Part shown: positions 16,445 through 24,473 of the stretch, one piece after another
Layout of the letters: every line of letters begins with the position of its first letter
Numbering within the stretch: the stretch's first letter is position 1
From: [Clostridium] polysaccharolyticum
GTDB lineage: Bacteria > Bacillota > Clostridia > Lachnospirales > Lachnospiraceae
NCBI RefSeq assembly: GCF_900111595.1
Contig: NZ_FOHN01000024.1
Coordinates: 1-44,857 of the forward strand
DNA: 44,857 nucleotides
Reading direction: 5' to 3'
Position numbers and translations under genes: made by a program
Notes under the pieces: generated by a model
Told to the model about the DNA's origin: nothing
The model's database searches: none
Seen by the model: only the letters and a program-made list of their open reading frames with translations

Positions 16445-16656
16445 AAAAGGGACAGTATGGTTTGGCTTATTTGTAGCATTGAATCTTTTTAGCTGGAAAC
16501 AGTGGAGATACATATGTTGAGGACTAAAAAGATGTAAAGATACAAATTGCTAAACTATACTGCTCTTTTGTTATCTTGTTTTGTAAGAAGCATTGAAAAG
16601 AATGAGCTGTAATAACATAAAAAGTAAGTAATTAGAGATATAAAGAGAAAAATAGA
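16445..16656. other. Intergenic DNA with no visible gene
   Basis: About 210 bases (327 counting the promoter and leader that follow) of AT-rich DNA between the cNMP-domain gene and the secreted-protein gene. No strong hairpin or small ORF with a ribosome binding site was found. Confidence 0.5.
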
Positions 16657-16685
16657 TTGTTTTTTTAGAAAAAATATGCTAAAAT
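16657..16685 (+). promoter_or_regulatory. Sigma-A promoter of the small secreted protein gene
   Basis: TTGTTT (16657-16662), 17-base spacer, and extended -10 TGCTAAAAT (TAAAAT 16680-16685). It predicts an untranslated leader of about 80 bases. Confidence 0.65.
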
Positions 16686-16771
16686 TTCTATTGGAAAATG
16701 AAAAATTAAGTCTAAGTTAGTATGGTTTAGGTTTAAAATTATGAAATCTATGCGTGAAAGGGAATAAAATA

Positions 16772-17191
16772 ATGAAAAAATTAAATAGGGTGGTTGCAAT
16801 AGCAGGTTTAACAATAATAGTTGCAGGTATATCTATTGAGTTAGGGGCAAGTAAAAAGAGTTTTTCTTTTGAGTTCTCGTCTAGTGTTGTTGGTAGAACA
16901 GAGTTTGATTTTAGTGATGGTAAAGCAAAATGCAATGCTCAGGCAGATACGTATCGGTATGGGACAGGAGAAGTGCTAAGAAATAAATATAGATATAAAT
17001 TAAGTTTGGAAAAAAAATCATTATTTGGTAAGACTTATGCTGGCAATACTATTTATGCTGATGGATGTACACACACAGTGTCATTTCAAAGTATTAAGGA
17101 AGGTACATATACAGTAAATATTGGTTCTCCAGACAGTTTGGCTTCAAAGGGAGCAATTATTAAAGGGACAGGGGTTTTATATCAAGAGTAA
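16772..17191 (+). CDS. Small secreted protein of unknown function
   Basis: 139 aa from ATG 16772 (GAAAGGGA upstream; the longer frame begins at a GTG inside the ribosome binding site region). The N-terminus MKKLNRVV plus a hydrophobic run AIAGLTIIVAGISI is a signal peptide or membrane anchor. The mature part is rich in Ser/Thr/Tyr with alternating residues suggesting beta strands, and has exactly two Cys (AKCNA and DGCTH) that could form a disulfide. No known bacteriocin or enzyme motif is seen. It precedes an ABC ATPase and an FtsX-type permease, separated from them by a terminator, and may be their substrate or partner. Confidence 0.78.
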   Translation: MKKLNRVVAIAGLTIIVAGISIELGASKKSFSFEFSSSVVGRTEFDFSDGKAKCNAQADTYRYGTGEVLRNKYRYKLSLEKKSLFGKTYAGNTIYADGCTHTVSFQSIKEGTYTVNIGSPDSLASKGAIIKGTGVLYQE

Positions 17192-17211
17192 TTATAGAAG
17201 AAATAAACAAG

Positions 17212-17250
17212 TAGACGATTTCATTAGTTCTAATGTAGTCGTCTATTTCT
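17212..17250 (+). terminator. Terminator between the secreted protein and the ABC genes
   Basis: TAGACGA (17212-17218) and TCGTCTA (17239-17245), with an inner CATTA/TAATG pair, followed by TTTCTTT. Read-through here would set the ratio of secreted protein to transporter. Confidence 0.8.
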
Positions 17251-17332
17251 TTGCAATAACTTTTTGGTTTGCCTAAAGGCACTTGTTAATGTCGAGTTAA
17301 GAAATATGAATAGAGTAAGGGAGAAGAACGAC

Positions 17333-18016
17333 GTGAATATATTGGATAACATTATATTATCATGTGAACAGGTTTCCAAGTCATATGAAAGTCATTTAAT
17401 GAGGAAACGTGTGTTAAATCGGATTAGCTTAAACTTTAGTGAAGGTTCAATTAATTTAATCTATGGGAAAAGCGGAAGTGGAAAAACAACATTGCTTAAT
17501 CTGCTTGCAGGTTTAGACAAACCGACTCAAGGCAGTATTATCTTTCAAGGAAGAAAATATGAATCCATGAAGGAGAAAGAATTAGCAAAGTTAAGAGGAA
17601 TCAATTATGGATTTGTATTTCAGGCATATCATTTGATTCCACGTATCAGTGTAGAAGAAAATATTTTATGTCCTTCTTATGTAAATGGAAAACAAATAGA
17701 TATGACGTATTTCCAATTCTTAATAGAAGAACTGGGGATAAAGCCTTTTGTAAAAAAATTACCATGTAAATTGTCAGGTGGGGAGCAGCAACGTGTTGCA
17801 ATAGCAAGAGCAATGTTGTTAAAACCAAAGATTATTTTTGCAGATGAGCCAACTGGCAATCTTGACAGTGAAAATACAAAAGTGATAACATCTTTATTTC
17901 AAAAACTAAATGAGAAATATAGAACTACATTTATTATTGTTACACATGAAGAGAATCTTATAGAACAATGCGAACAGGTGATTCAGCTAAAGGATGGTGA
18001 AATTGTTATTGAGTAA
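17333..18016 (+). CDS. ABC transporter ATP-binding protein (MacB/LolD/lactococcin-972-exporter type)
   Basis: 227 aa from GTG 17333, which has AAGGGAG 9 bases upstream; the longer frame from a TTG at 17264 has no ribosome binding site. Walker A is GKSGSGKTT, the Q-loop is in [10 protein letters not shown], the signature LSGGEQQR, Walker [14 protein letters not shown] and the switch His is in IIVTHEEN. The DEPTGNLD form is characteristic of MacB/LolD-type ATPases that work with FtsX-like permeases, moving peptides or lipoproteins or sensing antimicrobial peptides. The permease gene overlaps its 3' end by 23 bases. Confidence 0.93.
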   Translation: MNILDNIILSCEQVSKSYESHLMRKRVLNRISLNFSEGSINLIYGKSGSGKTTLLNLLAGLDKPTQGSIIFQGRKYESMKEKELAKLRGINYGFVFQAYHLIPRISVEENILCPSYVNGKQIDMTYFQFLIEELGIKPFVKKLPCKLSGGEQQRVAIARAMLLKPKIIFADEPTGNLDSENTKVITSLFQKLNEKYRTTFIIVTHEENLIEQCEQVIQLKDGEIVIE

Positions 18017-20453
18017 AGAAAGAAAGGCATATATAAAATTAGCACAGTTGATAATTTGTAATAACAAAGGGTTGTTCGTACTTTTTACAGTAGCAGCTAT
18101 TATTGGATTTACCTTTTTATTTACAATTACTTCTTTATCAGAGACAATTATTCAAACAAGACAGGATATTGCAATAGAAAAGTATGGAAAATTTCTTGCT
18201 ATAATATCAGATGTTAGTGAAACACTGATGAAAGAGGTAAAAGAAAAAAATAGAAAGTTTGATTTTGAATGTTATGGCGTAGGGGGAAATATAGAGAAAT
18301 CAGGAAAAAGGGTTACATATGGCTCAATGGATCAAAAGATGGGGGATATATTTGGATTTAAGCTATTAGATGGAAAATGGCCTCAAACTTCGAGACAAAT
18401 TGTGGTAGAAGAATATGTATTGTATTTGTTTGGTATTCAAAATAAAAAATTACCAGTGACTATATCAATGGTAAGAGATGGACAGTCAGTAAAGTATGAT
18501 GTTGTTGGTATTGTATCAAATTATTCCTATACGCTAGTTGATCGTGTGGATAGTACGCAAAATACAAAAACATATCCTTCTATTATTTTTGCAAAAGGAC
18601 AATTGAAAAATGAAAAAACCTCATTAGTTATCTTGCAAAAAAAACTGAATTTTAAGACTTATCAAGAGGATATGGATTCTGTTTTAATGAAAGATTATAA
18701 TGAAGATTTGACAAATGATAATGTTTGTATGAATGGAGACTGGGGAAATGAAGGATATAAGAATAATGAAGATATGATAGAAGCTGGAGTGGTTTATCTT
18801 ATTTTATTGAATCTTTTGTTGATTCTGGAATTGATTATAATGATTAGAGTAATAATAACCAGAAATAAAAAGACACTTTCCTTGTTTGAAGTTTTTGGGT
18901 TATTGGAGAAACAGAGAAAAAAGGTGATTCTGTATGCAATGGGAAAAGTCATAATTATTGGTTTAACTGCTGGAGTTCTACTTTCAATACTGATTGGTTT
19001 AATTTATGCAGATAAAGCTTTTTTCCAATATAACAGGTATTATAATAGTGCATTAATAAAAAATGTTATGATTGAGCTTGTTTTGACTGGTTGTATTACC
19101 CTAGGCGTATACATTCTATGTGGAAGAAATCAAAAGAGTTCAATTATAGAAAAAATCACGAATACTGGTTTTGATCAAAAGCAAAGGAACTATAAATTTA
19201 AGAAAATAGATGGATGCATTGTATGCATGCAGGCTATATGCATGTTTTTTTTCATAGCATCCATGAATTTTACAGAGATGTTTCACTTTGATCAGAACCA
19301 GATAGATTACAGTTTATATAGTAAAAGAGTGGAGAGCTATTTGTCGCTAAATGGTTATGATATTGTTCGATACAGGGATAGTTTTTTTCCTTTTCCTTCT
19401 CTTGATGAATTTAAAGGGTATGGCGAAAATATTACTCTTACTACGGAGGCAGAAACAAAGCATAGTTTGCTTTTAATTGAAACGGACCGGATTGATCAAT
19501 ATTTTAAAGAATGGTGTGTGACAGAGGATAGAGAGCTATCAAGTGAAAAACAAAGAATGTGGAATCAGATTGCGGATGAGGCTGGAAAATACAGACCCAT
19601 AGAAGCGTTATCTGCAAATGTCAAAGTGTTACCACAAAAAGAATTTTGTCACTTTTTACAGCAGAAGGGAATTGTAAATAGAACGCTGGAACATAATGAA
19701 AAACAAGCTTGTGTTTTGCTATTGCCAGAGTATAAGCAAAAAAGTTCTAAACCATCCCTAAAAGAAAAAGAAAGCTTATATCTTGGCAGGGTTCAAAGTA
19801 ATAAGGATAAACTGGAATTTGTAAAAGAAGCATTTAAAATTGAAGCAGTGTTAAGCTGTAGCAGTAAAGAAAGTTCTAGTATTAAGATTATTATGAGTGA
19901 AACTGTTGCAAAGAGAAGTAAGTTAGTTGTAGGTTATAATACTATAAATATTGTAATGAAACCCAATACACCATTATCTGTACAAAAGGAAATAGAACAG
20001 AAGGTTTCTTTATTAATGGCATCTATACAGGGGGGGATGCTTGATTCTTCTGTTTCAAGGAATGAGGAGGACAAGCTGATGGGAAATTATACTTCTTTGC
20101 TGAGTAATTCTATTCTGTTGTTTGGGTTTTTAGCAATTTGTATTTATATCATATTTAACAGTTATATTGAATGGGAAAAGTATAGATACGAATATGGTGT
20201 GTTAAGAAGTTTTGGAATGAGTTATTCCACATTGCAACATAAGTTGTTTCTAAGATATAGTTATAGTATTATAATTGCAAGTATTATTTCTATTTTGTTA
20301 GGAAATCAAGCTTTTCCAAATGGAATGCTAACAATACAGCAAATTATTATTTCATCAGCAAGTACAATTTTAATTACTTATGTTTGTAGAATTGCAGTAT
20401 ATTACTGGAATAGAAATAAGTCGATTAGCAGTATGTTATATTCTTCTATATAA
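17994..20453 (+). CDS. FtsX-like ABC permease with two extracytoplasmic domains
   Basis: 819 aa from ATG 17994 (start uncertain, since it lies inside the ATPase gene with AAAGG directly before it; translational coupling is likely). Segment 1 (GLFVLFTVAAIIGFTFLF, about residues 26-46) is followed by an extracellular domain, then three membrane segments between about 260 and 380 (VVYLILLNLLLILELIIMI; VIIIGLTAGVLLSILIGLIY; ELVLTGCITLGVYILCG). A fifth segment near 410 precedes a second large domain, and three more segments end the protein (SILLFGFLAICIYIIF; SIIIASIISILLG; IIISSASTILITYVC). Doubled FtsX topology fits a peptide exporter or a bacteriocin-associated membrane protein. No sensor kinase gene adjoins it, arguing against a BceAB-type detoxifier. 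Confidence 0.85.
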   Translation: MVKLLLSKERKAYIKLAQLIICNNKGLFVLFTVAAIIGFTFLFTITSLSETIIQTRQDIAIEKYGKFLAIISDVSETLMKEVKEKNRKFDFECYGVGGNIEKSGKRVTYGSMDQKMGDIFGFKLLDGKWPQTSRQIVVEEYVLYLFGIQNKKLPVTISMVRDGQSVKYDVVGIVSNYSYTLVDRVDSTQNTKTYPSIIFAKGQLKNEKTSLVILQKKLNFKTYQEDMDSVLMKDYNEDLTNDNVCMNGDWGNEGYKNNEDMIEAGVVYLILLNLLLILELIIMIRVIITRNKKTLSLFEVFGLLEKQRKKVILYAMGKVIIIGLTAGVLLSILIGLIYADKAFFQYNRYYNSALIKNVMIELVLTGCITLGVYILCGRNQKSSIIEKITNTGFDQKQRNYKFKKIDGCIVCMQAICMFFFIASMNFTEMFHFDQNQIDYSLYSKRVESYLSLNGYDIVRYRDSFFPFPSLDEFKGYGENITLTTEAETKHSLLLIETDRIDQYFKEWCVTEDRELSSEKQRMWNQIADEAGKYRPIEALSANVKVLPQKEFCHFLQQKGIVNRTLEHNEKQACVLLLPEYKQKSSKPSLKEKESLYLGRVQSNKDKLEFVKEAFKIEAVLSCSSKESSSIKIIMSETVAKRSKLVVGYNTINIVMKPNTPLSVQKEIEQKVSLLMASIQGGMLDSSVSRNEEDKLMGNYTSLLSNSILLFGFLAICIYIIFNSYIEWEKYRYEYGVLRSFGMSYSTLQHKLFLRYSYSIIIASIISILLGNQAFPNGMLTIQQIIISSASTILITYVCRIAVYYWNRNKSISSMLYSSI

Positions 20454-20480
20454 AATAAATTCAATTAGATATAGTTAAAT

Positions 20481-20535
20481 ATCAAGCCATTGCTATATAT
20501 AGTTTCAAAAAATACTTAGCAATGGCTTGATGTTT
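20481..20535. terminator. Bidirectional terminator between convergent genes
   Basis: A perfect 15-bp inverted repeat, ATCAAGCCATTGCTA (20481-20495) and TAGCAATGGCTTGAT (20517-20531), then GTTTATT on the plus strand. The minus-strand gene ends just beside it. Confidence 0.8.
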
Positions 20536-20536
20536 A

Positions 20537-21670
20537 TTATGGATTACATTTTCCGCATGGATGGTATCCAGCATCTAGTGCTTTTTTTCTTGTTGCAAAG
20601 CGGATCTGGTTTTCTTTTTTTGGGAGGGAGGAACAGTTGTGGGTGTGAAAAGTTTTAGAGTTCCTGTTGCCAATAAAGCCTCTTGTATAGGTAATTTTGT
20701 CATCTTTTTGGGTAAGGCCATTTTCGTCTGTAACATGTTCTTTTGAACTTTTTACTCCTGCTGTGTTCCAAATAATCTCTTTTCCATTGCTAGTAGCAAT
20801 TATGGTACCTGACTTATCTGTACGGAACAAAGTGCTTCCTATGTCGTTTAAGCGGCTTAGGATTTCTTTATGAGGATGTCCGTAATCATTTCCAGTTTCA
20901 GTACTTATAACGCTGAATTCGGGGTTTACCGCTTTTAAAAATACATAACTGCTAGAAGCACGGCTTCCATGGTGTCCTACTTTTAAGACTTGGGCTTCTA
21001 ATGGGACTTTTTCCTGTAACATGTCTTTTTCTGCTTCATTTGTAGAATCTCCAGTAAAAAGAAAACTGTTATCACCAAAATCAGCACGAAGAACTAAGGA
21101 CATGGAATTTAAATCGTCATATTGTGCAACGGGTCCAAGAAAAGTAAATGCTGTTTCGCCAATAAAAAAGTTGTCTCCAGGATGTGGAACCTTTGGAGAA
21201 ATTTTTTTCCTGTCCAATTCTTTTAACAGTGATTGATATACCTTGGATGCTGATGATTTATTGGTCATATAAACAGTTCCAATATCATAATTTTGTATAA
21301 TCAAGGAAGCAGAACCAATATGGTCTTCATGAGGATGTGTCAAGACAAAGGTATTTAGTTTTTTTATATTAAGTTTATTAAGATAAGACTGAATAGTAAA
21401 AAAATCTGCCCTGTTACCAGCATCAATTAATACGTTTTGTCCTTGGTTCTGTAATAAGATACAGTCTGCCTGTCCAACATCAAGATAATGTACTGTCAAT
21501 TGGGATGTGGTTTCCTTTGCAATATCAGGAATATTGGATGAACTAGGCTGGTCTGGAGATAAGGTGAAAATGTTTTGGCAGCTCGTTAGTGTTAAGCCAA
21601 ACAATAAAAAAATAAAAGCGTACAATGTAACGAGTTGTTTTTTGAAAAAGTGTTTTGAAAATTTCTTCAT
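20537..21670 (-). CDS. ComEC/Rec2-like metallo-beta-lactamase-fold lipoprotein with Ada-like C-terminal zinc domain
   Basis: 377 aa. Lipoprotein signal ending in LTLTSC. Residues about 57-305 form an MBL fold resembling the ComEC nuclease-like domain: VHYLDVGQADCILLQ, the metal motif THPHEDHIG, FLFTGDST, and KVGHHGSRASSS. The C-terminus (about 333-377) is a small Cys/His module: FHTHNC, then AGYHPCGKCNP, the pattern of the Ada-type DNA-repair zinc domain. Such fusions suggest an extracellular nuclease or DNA-handling protein; this is inference. No competence genes adjoin it. It ends a minus-strand cluster after the DJ-1 and small membrane protein genes. Confidence 0.87.
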   Translation of the reverse strand: MKKFSKHFFKKQLVTLYAFIFLLFGLTLTSCQNIFTLSPDQPSSSNIPDIAKETTSQLTVHYLDVGQADCILLQNQGQNVLIDAGNRADFFTIQSYLNKLNIKKLNTFVLTHPHEDHIGSASLIIQNYDIGTVYMTNKSSASKVYQSLLKELDRKKISPKVPHPGDNFFIGETAFTFLGPVAQYDDLNSMSLVLRADFGDNSFLFTGDSTNEAEKDMLQEKVPLEAQVLKVGHHGSRASSSYVFLKAVNPEFSVISTETGNDYGHPHKEILSRLNDIGSTLFRTDKSGTIIATSNGKEIIWNTAGVKSSKEHVTDENGLTQKDDKITYTRGFIGNRNSKTFHTHNCSSLPKKENQIRFATRKKALDAGYHPCGKCNP

Positions 21671-21734
21671 ATAGTAGCCTCCTCTATTCTGAAAATATTA
21701 TATACGAAGAATGCAGCAGATGCAAAATTAGCAA

Positions 21735-22259
21735 TTATGAAATGTGATTTTCCAAAACCAGTTTTCCAAAGTTATCAGCAGCTTCTTTAGCTTCCCCAGG
21801 ATTGCTGTTATATTGATTTAATTTAAGAGCCAGTTTAGAAATTGATTTATAGTATGCCTGCAGAAGTTTTTTTGGAATGTCAATATTACCTTGTGCCATA
21901 CTGGTAAGATCTTTTTCCAACTGAGTAAAAGCCAGAGATAACGGGTAATTACCAGAATTAAAGAGTTCTTTGCAAGAACAAAGGGAGGAAATGGTGTCGG
22001 CACAATGAAGGTTTGCAGCATCATTTAATAAAGCGGACATCTTTTGGCTAGTGGTCATTTTGTTAAAGTTCCAGTCAATTACAACATCATTTAATAGAAA
22101 ATACAGTTTGGAGTCCATTTGCTGCTGCTTTAAATTATAAGTATTTTGCAAATAAGAATATTTCTCGCTTAATATAATAGTACATCCTATGAGAATAAGG
22201 ACAAGTACAAAAGTAGAAAAATGCCATATTCTTTTATGCATATAGAAAAAAGTTTTCAT
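21735..22259 (-). CDS. Small membrane-anchored protein of unknown function
   Basis: 174 aa, with AAGGAGTG upstream of the ATG. One N-terminal membrane segment (FSTFVLVLILIGCTIIL, about residues 15-31) is followed by a helical, presumably extracytoplasmic domain with three Cys in the middle (LHCADTISSLCSCKE). It starts 13 bases after the PfpI gene on the same strand and is presumably co-transcribed with it. No family is recognised. Confidence 0.7.
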   Translation of the reverse strand: MKTFFYMHKRIWHFSTFVLVLILIGCTIILSEKYSYLQNTYNLKQQQMDSKLYFLLNDVVIDWNFNKMTTSQKMSALLNDAANLHCADTISSLCSCKELFNSGNYPLSLAFTQLEKDLTSMAQGNIDIPKKLLQAYYKSISKLALKLNQYNSNPGEAKEAADNFGKLVLENHIS

Positions 22260-22272
22260 ATATACACTCCTT

Positions 22273-22848
22273 TTATAATTTCACTTTAACTCCCAGAATA
22301 GATAAAAATGCTTTAAATATTGAAATATGTGCAGCCCAGGATTGAGAGGTGACTAAGTTTCCGTCTGTTATAGCGACATCTCCTTCTACATCCACAAATT
22401 CACCGCCAGCAGCAGTAATTTCAGGGGCAACACTAGGATATGCAGTCAATTTGCGGCCTTTTAGTAAACCAGTAGCAACTAATAACTGTGGACCATGGCA
22501 TACAGCTCCTATTGGCTTGTTTTCGTTTAAAAAGTAGCAAACTATATCTACAACACGTTTATCTAATCTTAGGTATTCTGGAGAACGTCCACCAGATATG
22601 TACAAGCCATCGTATTCTTCTACATTAACTTCATCAAAGGACTTGTTTATCATAAAATTATGTCCTCTTTTTTCGGAATAAGTTTGCTCTCCTTCAAAAT
22701 CATGGATAGCAGTACAAATCATATCGCCAGCTTTTTTGTCAGGGCAAATGGCATCTACTTGGAAGCCTAGCGTCTGAAGCAGCTGAAATGGAACCATAGT
22801 TTCATAATCTTCAGTAAAGTCTCCAGCTAATAATAGTATTTTTTTCAT
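22273..22848 (-). CDS. DJ-1/PfpI-family protein
   Basis: 191 aa. KKILLLAGDFTEDYETMVPF starts the flavodoxin-like fold. The nucleophilic elbow is AVCHGPQLLV with Cys followed by His, and the family Glu is in TEDYE. The glycine-rich SGGRSPEYLR fits the PfpI/YhbO subgroup. Members act as glyoxalase III/deglycases, chaperones or proteases in stress; which applies is not decidable. AGGAGG precedes the ATG. First gene of a probable three-gene minus-strand operon. Confidence 0.9.
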   Translation of the reverse strand: MKKILLLAGDFTEDYETMVPFQLLQTLGFQVDAICPDKKAGDMICTAIHDFEGEQTYSEKRGHNFMINKSFDEVNVEEYDGLYISGGRSPEYLRLDKRVVDIVCYFLNENKPIGAVCHGPQLLVATGLLKGRKLTAYPSVAPEITAAGGEFVDVEGDVAITDGNLVTSQSWAAHISIFKAFLSILGVKVKL

Positions 22849-23060
22849 AAAATACTCCTCCTATTTTACTTATTATAAGGATATTATATATCAAATAGAT
22901 AAAAGAAAAAAGATTTGGTTTATAATAAAAAGGGACATTCATAAAAAAATTGATTCTTGTATTCACTTAGTAGGAATGGTAGAATTGTAAGAAATGATAA
23001 AGGTTTGCAATTGAAGATATAAAATATTAATAGGAAAAAAGGAAGAAAGGAGGTTGCAAC

Positions 23061-24437
23061 GTGGGAAAGTACGATTTGGAGATGAAATGTGTACAAATAC
23101 AGAAATACTTAAAAGAAAAGAAATATAATAAAGCTTATGAAGTATTGCAAACCATTGATGTGACACGAGTAAAAAGTATTATTGATTTGAAGGTATTTTT
23201 TGAAGTTTACAAAAATCTTCAAAGATATGATGATGCGAAAGAAATGCTGATTCGTATTTATCAGAGAAATGCTTCCAGACATGTATTGTATCAATTAGTA
23301 TGTTTAGAGATTAAGGCAGGACAGTTAGAAGAGGCGGAGAACTCTTATGCTGATTTTATTAAGGTCTGCGGGGGAACAGACGATGCATTTATTCTCCGGT
23401 ATTTAATAGATACTGCAAAACATGCAGATTATGCAGTAAGGATAGAATCCTTAGAACGACTTAAAAAATCAAACTATTATGAAGAATGGGCATATGAACT
23501 AGCGAAGATGTATCATAAAGCTGGAGATGCAGATAAGTGTATTAAGGAATGCGAAGACATTATGCTTTGGTTCGGGGAAGGAATTATTGTTGAAAAAGCA
23601 AAGATGTTGCATGCATATTACACCAAAGGGGATACGTCTTTCTTAAAGAAACCAGAAATATACAAGGAAAAAGTGGAAAGTGTAGAAAAACCAGAAACTT
23701 TGTTATATAATACAACGGATCTTGGCAAGCAGGTTTCAGATATTAGAGCTTTGGAAAAAACAGTTAAACTAAAAAAAGAATTAAAGAAAGAACTTTCTTA
23801 TACACAGGATATTCAGGAGGCAATCAAACAGGATATTCAGGAGAAGCCGGCAGTTAGTGGACGAGCGGATGAATTTCCGTTAAGTGAGGATACAAAGACA
23901 TTGAAGTTAGGCACTATTCAGGAAGCACTTCATGAAATTCTGGCAAAGGAAGAAAAGCTGGAAGATCTGATTGTTGGAGAGTGGAATTTAACAGGTGTTT
24001 TTGAACAGTATACTAATAATAAAACAATTAGAGCGGAGTTAGAAGACTGTTTTACAAAACTTAAGAACGGGGCAGAACTTGACTATATCTATGTAACTAC
24101 CGAAAATCCAAACCAGAATCTGGACTTTGTAAAAAAACTTGCAAAAGCCCTTCAAAAAGCTGGCATAGTAAAGAAAAGCCAAGTTGCAAAAATAAAGGGT
24201 GAGAATCTGAATTATATTCAGCTTGAACAAAGAGTTGATAAACTAAGAAATAGTGTTTTATTAGTAGAAGGTGTAGATTCCTTATATGTACTAACGGTAA
24301 AAGCATTAATACAATTGATGGAGACACTGAAAGGTGAATTGGTCATTGTTTTTGAAGATACTAGAGAAAATGTAAAGATTTTTCAAGAAAAACAATATGA
24401 TTTAAATAGAGAAAATGCATACACTATAAATATATAA
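23061..24437 (+). CDS. TPR-like protein with C-terminal degenerate AAA+ (SpoVK/CbbX-like) domain
   Basis: 458 aa, GTG start at 23061 supported by an excellent AGAAAGGAGG 8 bases upstream. Residues about 1-200 are TPR-like helical hairpins (KYNKAYEVLQTID; QRYDDAKEMLIRIYQ; GQLEEAENSYADF; GDADKCIKECEDI). A charged linker follows (about 200-290). Residues about 340-458 resemble a SpoVK/CbbX-type AAA+ core. Where the Walker A sequence GNPGTGKTT is expected there is ENPNQNLDF (348-356), with no Lys or Thr, and the Walker B position reads SVLLVEGVDSL (398-408). It is therefore likely a non-hydrolysing pseudo-ATPase scaffold. 36 bases separate it from the pyrophosphatase gene, so co-transcription is probable. 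Confidence 0.72.
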   Translation: MGKYDLEMKCVQIQKYLKEKKYNKAYEVLQTIDVTRVKSIIDLKVFFEVYKNLQRYDDAKEMLIRIYQRNASRHVLYQLVCLEIKAGQLEEAENSYADFIKVCGGTDDAFILRYLIDTAKHADYAVRIESLERLKKSNYYEEWAYELAKMYHKAGDADKCIKECEDIMLWFGEGIIVEKAKMLHAYYTKGDTSFLKKPEIYKEKVESVEKPETLLYNTTDLGKQVSDIRALEKTVKLKKELKKELSYTQDIQEAIKQDIQEKPAVSGRADEFPLSEDTKTLKLGTIQEALHEILAKEEKLEDLIVGEWNLTGVFEQYTNNKTIRAELEDCFTKLKNGAELDYIYVTTENPNQNLDFVKKLAKALQKAGIVKKSQVAKIKGENLNYIQLEQRVDKLRNSVLLVEGVDSLYVLTVKALIQLMETLKGELVIVFEDTRENVKIFQEKQYDLNRENAYTINI

Positions 24438-24473
24438 GTTAGACTACACCAGTGAATTTTCAGGAGGTCAAAA

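Noticed and set aside
17994-20453. BceAB-type antimicrobial peptide resistance module
   Set aside because: BceB permeases are about 650 residues with one large extracellular domain and sit beside a BceRS pair; here the permease is 819 residues with two such domains and no regulator pair adjoins it.
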